Under the pieces are notes generated by a model that did not search any database, was not told the DNA's origin, and saw only the letters and a program-made list of their open reading frames with translations. This document shows, one piece after another, positions 62,205-64,000 of a DNA stretch of 64,000 nt. How positions within the stretch are numbered: the stretch's first letter is position 1; each line of letters opens with the position of its first letter. The DNA comes from Glandiceps talaboti (taxonomy: Eukaryota > Hemichordata > Enteropneusta > Spengelidae), in contig NC_135566.1 in the NCBI RefSeq assembly GCF_964340395.1, forward strand, positions 6,739,001 to 6,803,000, written 5' to 3'. The translations under genes and the position numbers were made by a program.

Positions 62205-64000
62205 CACGAATCCAAGGAATTAGTCGGTTATTAGTATATATATATTATTCATTCTGCAACGTTCGTCTGCATCACCATGCCAACATATGAACAATTGTTT
62301 ATTTTGAAATATTTTAGTGCTGTTAACTGTTTAAATAGTACAATTACAGACAAGTAAGCGTCACGCTTTGCTTAATTAAATTATCTACTACAGCAGCGAC
62401 TTTCTGGATTTATCACAGTGTAATCTTTCACTCCGTATTGTTTAACCGTGAAATAAAATGTTGACAAGGGCAAGGCTAGCACAACTTGTCTCTGTGTTGT
62501 GTCGTTGATGGATGTCATAAAAGAAAGCAAGAAAGCTCACAATCAATGTAATGTATACGCGCACGCCAAACGTTTTTCCGGTATAAATATTTATAAGATA
62601 ATTAATTTCAACTGATTTCCGACCACGTACGATCTAACCTTGTGTTGTACCGTGTTACATCCTGGCACTTTATTTGTATACCATGTACCATTTACGTGAA
62701 GGACAATAAGCGAACAAGCAAATCACATATATGATTGTGTAACAAGGCTGTTTTTTCTGTTTTATATGCAACATATCAGATAACAGGAGTAGAAAACCGG
62801 AGGGCGCATCTTGTTGTAGATTTGTGAAGAGTTGTAGAGCCCACAAGTATGATGTCCTCTCTTTTTTAACGATTAAAAATTAAAAATTAATAAGAGAAAT
62901 CATAAAGATGACCTCAATTCTCCGTTGATGCATATGTGTTGTCCTTTCGGTTCAAAGTCATTGTAAATATGATTAATTACTATGTCAGACGTTTATATTC
63001 ATAACGTTGGGCGTTTTACTTACGACATGCGAGAGGTGTTGTAATGATTACATTTTGATCTTTATATTCAAACGAGTACTAATTGTGTATAATGAATCAT
63101 TCCCAGCCTATCAATACCCCCTAACTAGTGAATCTCAGTGATGGTAGTCAGGCAGCTGTGAAAATGAACTTCACATAAAGCTATTTCCAATTCCTTTAAC
63201 CCTATACCTACGAGAAAACAGCAACGCCAACGCTCTCCAAAGATCATCCGAAACAGTTACGATGTCGACGCAGCTGGTTGGCAAAACTATCAGTCATGTA
63301 CACTTGTATGGTATCATCTTGAACTGAAGGCTACGGTGGCTTGTTAGTGCCATTGGGTGATTCCGACGTTTAAACGTGTGAATTTTTAAGTTCATTGTCA
63401 AAGTCCAAACCTGAAAATGTGGAAAATACAAAAATAAAGAAACAAAGTAAAAATGTCGGAAATTCAAAATTGACCTGAATTAATTTCCACCGCGGCTGTT
63501 TTACACCATGGCGGAATGTTTTCACCTAATAATGGGGAAGGGGACTCCGTACACCATCATTATTATATCAAGTGTATGGTATTTCGTTTACCAGATAACA
63601 AACTATGGGGTGTACGTAGATCAAGTTTTTAGTTAGCGGAAATATCTCCCAAGACTGGTTCAAACTTGATTATTTTATGTGGTATTTCAATGCAACAGAA
63701 ACCACAAACGTTTTGAAAACCATCATTTTCGTCAACTCTGTAAATATATACAGAGTTGATGAAAATGAAAATTCAGCATCATATTTGTCCAATTAGTGAC
63801 TGTCCCTGATCTCGTCAGCGGCCATTTTGCTCCTCAATATAGGTGACATCGTATTTCCCAGACTCAGCTGGGGTTATGCCCTCAACGACAAGAGGCTGGA
63901 TAACGTCATATCACCGGTGCAAGGGCAGTAAGTCATCATCAATACAACAGTGAACGATGTCATTACTAACATGGATAAAGGAGCTGTTTGAAACATGGGG
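62205..64000. other. Intergenic to window end
   Basis: No gene seen. One hairpin at 63725-63766 (attttcgtcaactctgta pairing with tacagagttgatgaaaat, one mismatch). Nothing else recognised. Confidence 0.5.

Overview
This window is eukaryotic nuclear DNA from an animal. The coding signal is split into exons with GT-AG introns, the DNA is AT-rich, long intergenic stretches are full of microsatellites, minisatellites and fold-back elements, and there are decayed LINE and Penelope-like retroelement remnants. A marine invertebrate is the most likely source, but the sequence alone does not fix the phylum or species.

The main content is a head-to-tail array of seven related genes, all on the minus strand. 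They look like major facilitator superfamily members of the MFSD4/SLC60 group (MFSD4A/MFSD4B; MFSD4B is also called sodium-dependent glucose transporter 1, NaGLT1). I call them genes A to G from low to high coordinate: A 2137-5160, B 8255-11084, C 15826-18611, D 22063-25312, E 27739-30955, F 34029-38641, G 52914-55890. Each is rebuilt from three coding exons. Exon 1 carries a cytosolic tail and the start of TM1. Exon 2 is 286 nt in every intact copy and carries the rest of TM1 to TM4. Exon 3 carries TM4/5 to the C terminus, including a large N-glycosylated extracellular loop after TM5. Intron phases are 0 and 1 in all copies. Predicted lengths are 595 (A), 617 (B), 617 (C), 616 (E), 608 (F) and 525 (G) residues. 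D is probably a pseudogene: its exon 2 donor region is deleted and a 4-nt insertion truncates TM12.

Layout. 1-2136: no gene; microsatellite and a dispersed repeat. 2137-5160: gene A. 5161-7699: intergenic, with a Penelope-like GIY-YIG remnant. 7700-13472, 15270-21450 and 21690-26535: three copies of a 5-6 kb duplicated unit holding genes B, C and D, with a dead LINE fragment (13475-15268) between the first two. 26558-27016: compound microsatellite. 27739-30955: gene E. 30956-34028: intergenic, with a fold-back element. 34029-38733: gene F with a likely 5' UTR extension. 38734-52913: 14 kb without genes, holding inverted repeats, a ~1 kb terminal-inverted-repeat element, microsatellites and a 114-bp tandem repeat. 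52914-55959: gene G. 55960-64000: no gene; fold-back elements, hairpins and a 15-bp minisatellite.

Sequence features split the genes into two groups, A-E and F-G. B, C and D are recent copies from whole-unit duplication. The differences likely to matter lie in the extracellular loop (about 62 residues in G, about 146-155 elsewhere), the N-terminal tail and the C-terminal tail. Substrates and sodium coupling cannot be read from the sequence. No tRNA, rRNA, CRISPR array or non-transposon plus-strand gene was recognised.
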